A program made the translations under genes and the position numbers. From Gemmiger_A avium (lineage in GTDB: Bacteria > Bacillota > Clostridia > Oscillospirales > Ruminococcaceae), in assembly GCA_019114585.1 (NCBI GenBank), contig DXFE01000043.1, positions 1 through 15,256 of the forward strand: a DNA stretch of 15,256 nt, given 5' to 3'. The notes under the pieces were generated by a model. It was not told the DNA's origin. It saw only the letters and a list, made by a program, of their open reading frames with translations, and made no database searches. Below, piece after piece: positions 14,051 through 15,256 of the stretch (within the stretch, counting starts at the first letter, position 1; every line of letters starts with the position of its first letter).

Positions 14051-14611
14051 ATGGGTTTAGCAGAACTGTTTTTGGTTGCCGTGGGGCTGTCTATGGACGC
14101 ATTCGCTGTATCGGTGTGTAAGGGTCTGTCCGCCGGGCGGGTCAACCTGCGCCACTCGCTGACCGCCGGTGCCTGGTTTGGCGGCTTTCAGGCGCTGATG
14201 CCGCTTCTGGGCTGGCTGCTGGGCGTGCGGTTTCAGAGCCTGATCACCCATCTGGACCACTGGATCGCCTTTGTATTGTTGGGGCTGATCGGCGCGAACA
14301 TGATCCGAGAGGCGCTGACCGGCGGGGAAGAAAAGGTAGAGGCCTCCTTTGGCTGGCGGGCTATGCTGCCGATGGCGGTGGCCACCAGCATTGACGCGCT
14401 CACCGTGGGCATTACCTTTGCATTCCTGGGGGTACCCATCCTGCAGGCCGTATGCCTGATCGGCGTGACCACCCTTATTCTGTCGGCCATCGGCGTGCGT
14501 GCCGGCGGCGTGGTAGGGATGCGCGGCAAAAAGCGGGCCGAACTGCTGGGCGGTGCGGTGCTGGTTCTGATGGGTCTGCGGATTCTGGTTGAACATCTGG
14601 GGATCCTGTAA
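14051..14611 (+). CDS. mntP: Manganese efflux pump MntP
   Basis: The 186-residue, six-helix membrane protein of the MntP (former DUF204/YebN) family exports Mn2+ across the cytoplasmic membrane. Two pseudo-repeated halves carry the conserved intramembrane acids in LSMDAFAVS (first half) and TSIDALTVGI (second half). Length matches E. coli MntP. The ATG at 14051 has AGGGAG about 8 nt upstream; an in-frame TTG at 13988 lies inside the terminator hairpin and is rejected. The manganese riboswitch directly upstream and a strong terminator downstream make it a self-contained Mn-responsive unit, and the riboswitch supports the assignment independently. Confidence 0.96.
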   Translation: MGLAELFLVAVGLSMDAFAVSVCKGLSAGRVNLRHSLTAGAWFGGFQALMPLLGWLLGVRFQSLITHLDHWIAFVLLGLIGANMIREALTGGEEKVEASFGWRAMLPMAVATSIDALTVGITFAFLGVPILQAVCLIGVTTLILSAIGVRAGGVVGMRGKKRAELLGGAVLVLMGLRILVEHLGIL

Positions 14612-14621
14612 GCCAAACAAG

Positions 14622-14663
14622 AAAAACGCGGCGGGAAGAGGCAAAATCCCGCCGCGTTTTTGT
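14622..14663 (+). terminator. Strong intrinsic terminator after mntP
   Basis: AAAAACGCGGCGGG (14622-14635) and CCCGCCGCGTTTTT (14648-14661) form a perfect 14-bp stem ending in T5, 10 nt past the mntP stop codon. Confidence 0.95.
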
Positions 14664-14664
14664 G

Positions 14665-14693
14665 TGGAAATTCCCCCGTTGGTGTGATATAGT
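14665..14693 (+). promoter_or_regulatory. Promoter of the response regulator gene
   Basis: TGGAAA (14665-14670, four of six) and TATAGT (14688-14693, five of six) are separated by 17 bp. It starts right after the mntP terminator. Confidence 0.6.
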
Positions 14694-14738
14694 GAAGCTG
14701 ACCGATACTCTTTTTTAATAAGAACAACAGAGGAACAC

Positions 14739-15256
14739 ATGGATATTTTGGTTGTTGACGACGAAAAGGCGATTGCAGATCTGGTAGAGCTGTATCTGAC
14801 AAACGAGGGTTTTACCGTGCACAAATGTCTGAATGCTGCACAGGCGCTGGATTGTGTGCAGAACCACCCGCTGGATCTGGCAATCCTGGATGTGATGCTG
14901 CCGGATATGGACGGGTTTGCGTTGTGCCGCCGCATCCGGGAACAACATCTTTTCCCGATTCTGATGCTCACGGCCCGGGTAGAGGACATGGACAAGATCA
15001 CCGGCCTGACCCTGGGGGCGGACGACTATATCACCAAGCCTTTCAACCCGCTGGAACTGGTGGCCCGGGTGAAAACCCAGCTGCGCCGGTATACCCGATA
15101 TAATCCGGGCGGCAGTGGCCCGGTGCAGGAATACGATATCCGCGGGCTGCAGATCTCCCGCGCCTCCCACAAATGCACCCTGTTTGGGGAGGAACTGTCG
15201 CTCACCCCGCTGGAATTCTCTATTCTTTGGTATCTGTGCAGCCGCCAGGGGCAGGT
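14739..15256 (+). CDS. OmpR/PhoB-family response regulator (VanR-like), partial at the right edge
   Basis: The visible 172 codons encode a full receiver domain and the start of a C-terminal winged-helix DNA-binding domain; the gene continues past the window. Receiver residues are intact: acidic pair Asp7-Asp8, phosphoacceptor Asp51 in LAILDVMLPDMDG, Thr78 and Lys100 in ITKPF. The effector domain begins at about residue 128 (YDIRGLQIS), with LTPLEFSILWYLCSRQG matching the OmpR/PhoB signature and recalling VanR-type regulators. The ATG at 14739 has AGAGGA about 6 nt upstream. A partner histidine kinase would normally follow and is not visible. The target genes cannot be told from this sequence. 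Confidence 0.93.
   Translation, partial: MDILVVDDEKAIADLVELYLTNEGFTVHKCLNAAQALDCVQNHPLDLAILDVMLPDMDGFALCRRIREQHLFPILMLTARVEDMDKITGLTLGADDYITKPFNPLELVARVKTQLRRYTRYNPGGSGPVQEYDIRGLQISRASHKCTLFGEELSLTPLEFSILWYLCSRQGQ

Noticed and set aside
1..15256. Search for CRISPR arrays, insertion sequences, phage genes or defence systems
   Set aside because: No repeat-spacer pattern, transposase, integrase or toxin-antitoxin pair was seen; all long coding regions have ordinary metabolic, transport or regulatory families.

Overview
The window looks like chromosomal DNA from a GC-rich anaerobic Firmicute, most likely a gut Oscillospiraceae/Ruminococcaceae-type Clostridium (the Faecalibacterium/Subdoligranulum/Gemmiger sort). 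This is inferred from the gene families, strong AGGAGG-type ribosome binding sites, a T-box leader, a yybP-ykoY leader, sigma-54 regulation and the base composition; no marker gene fixes the genus. It holds eleven genes, one of them cut by the right edge. There is no sign of phage, insertion sequences, CRISPR, tRNA or rRNA. The noncoding spaces are unusually rich in readable regulatory signals.

Region 1 (1-6873) is a sulfur amino acid catabolism locus. A UPF0597/cysteine desulfidase gene (cyuA, minus) is divergent from a sigma-54 activator gene. After the activator come a PatB/MalY-type C-S lyase, a DAACS-family amino acid symporter and ridA. Two well-matched -24/-12 promoters face away from the activator gene, one driving cyuA and one driving patB-symporter. 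A cluster of AATTGGT repeats lies about 110-165 bp upstream of each, at the two ends of the activator gene, and is very likely the activator's binding site. Both PLP C-S lyases and cysteine desulfidase release 2-aminoacrylate/2-iminopropanoate with sulfide. RidA deaminates that imine, so the genes form a logical import, cleavage and detoxification set. A sigma-54 activator (CdsR) controlling a cysteine desulfidase (CdsB) has, from memory, been described in Clostridioides difficile. This locus resembles that system but is extended with lyase, transporter and RidA.

Region 2 (6955-8434) is a complete T-box riboswitch (promoter, stem I, T-box, terminator) in front of a BASS-family sodium symporter. 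The specifier reads most plausibly as GCA (Ala), with AGC (Ser) as the alternative; the discriminator-contacting base favours Ala.

Region 3 (8400-10723, minus) is a BlaI-type repressor and M56/BlaR1-type membrane protease pair with overlapping genes, an autoregulatory-looking promoter and a shared bidirectional terminator. The sensor part is not a penicillin-binding domain.

Region 4 (10795-13813, minus) holds glutamine-dependent NAD synthetase (nadE) and an esterase-family alpha/beta hydrolase, each with its own promoter and terminator.

Region 5 (13865-15256, plus) holds a manganese (yybP-ykoY) riboswitch with its terminator, the manganese exporter mntP, a strong terminator, then the start of an OmpR/PhoB-type response regulator that runs off the window.
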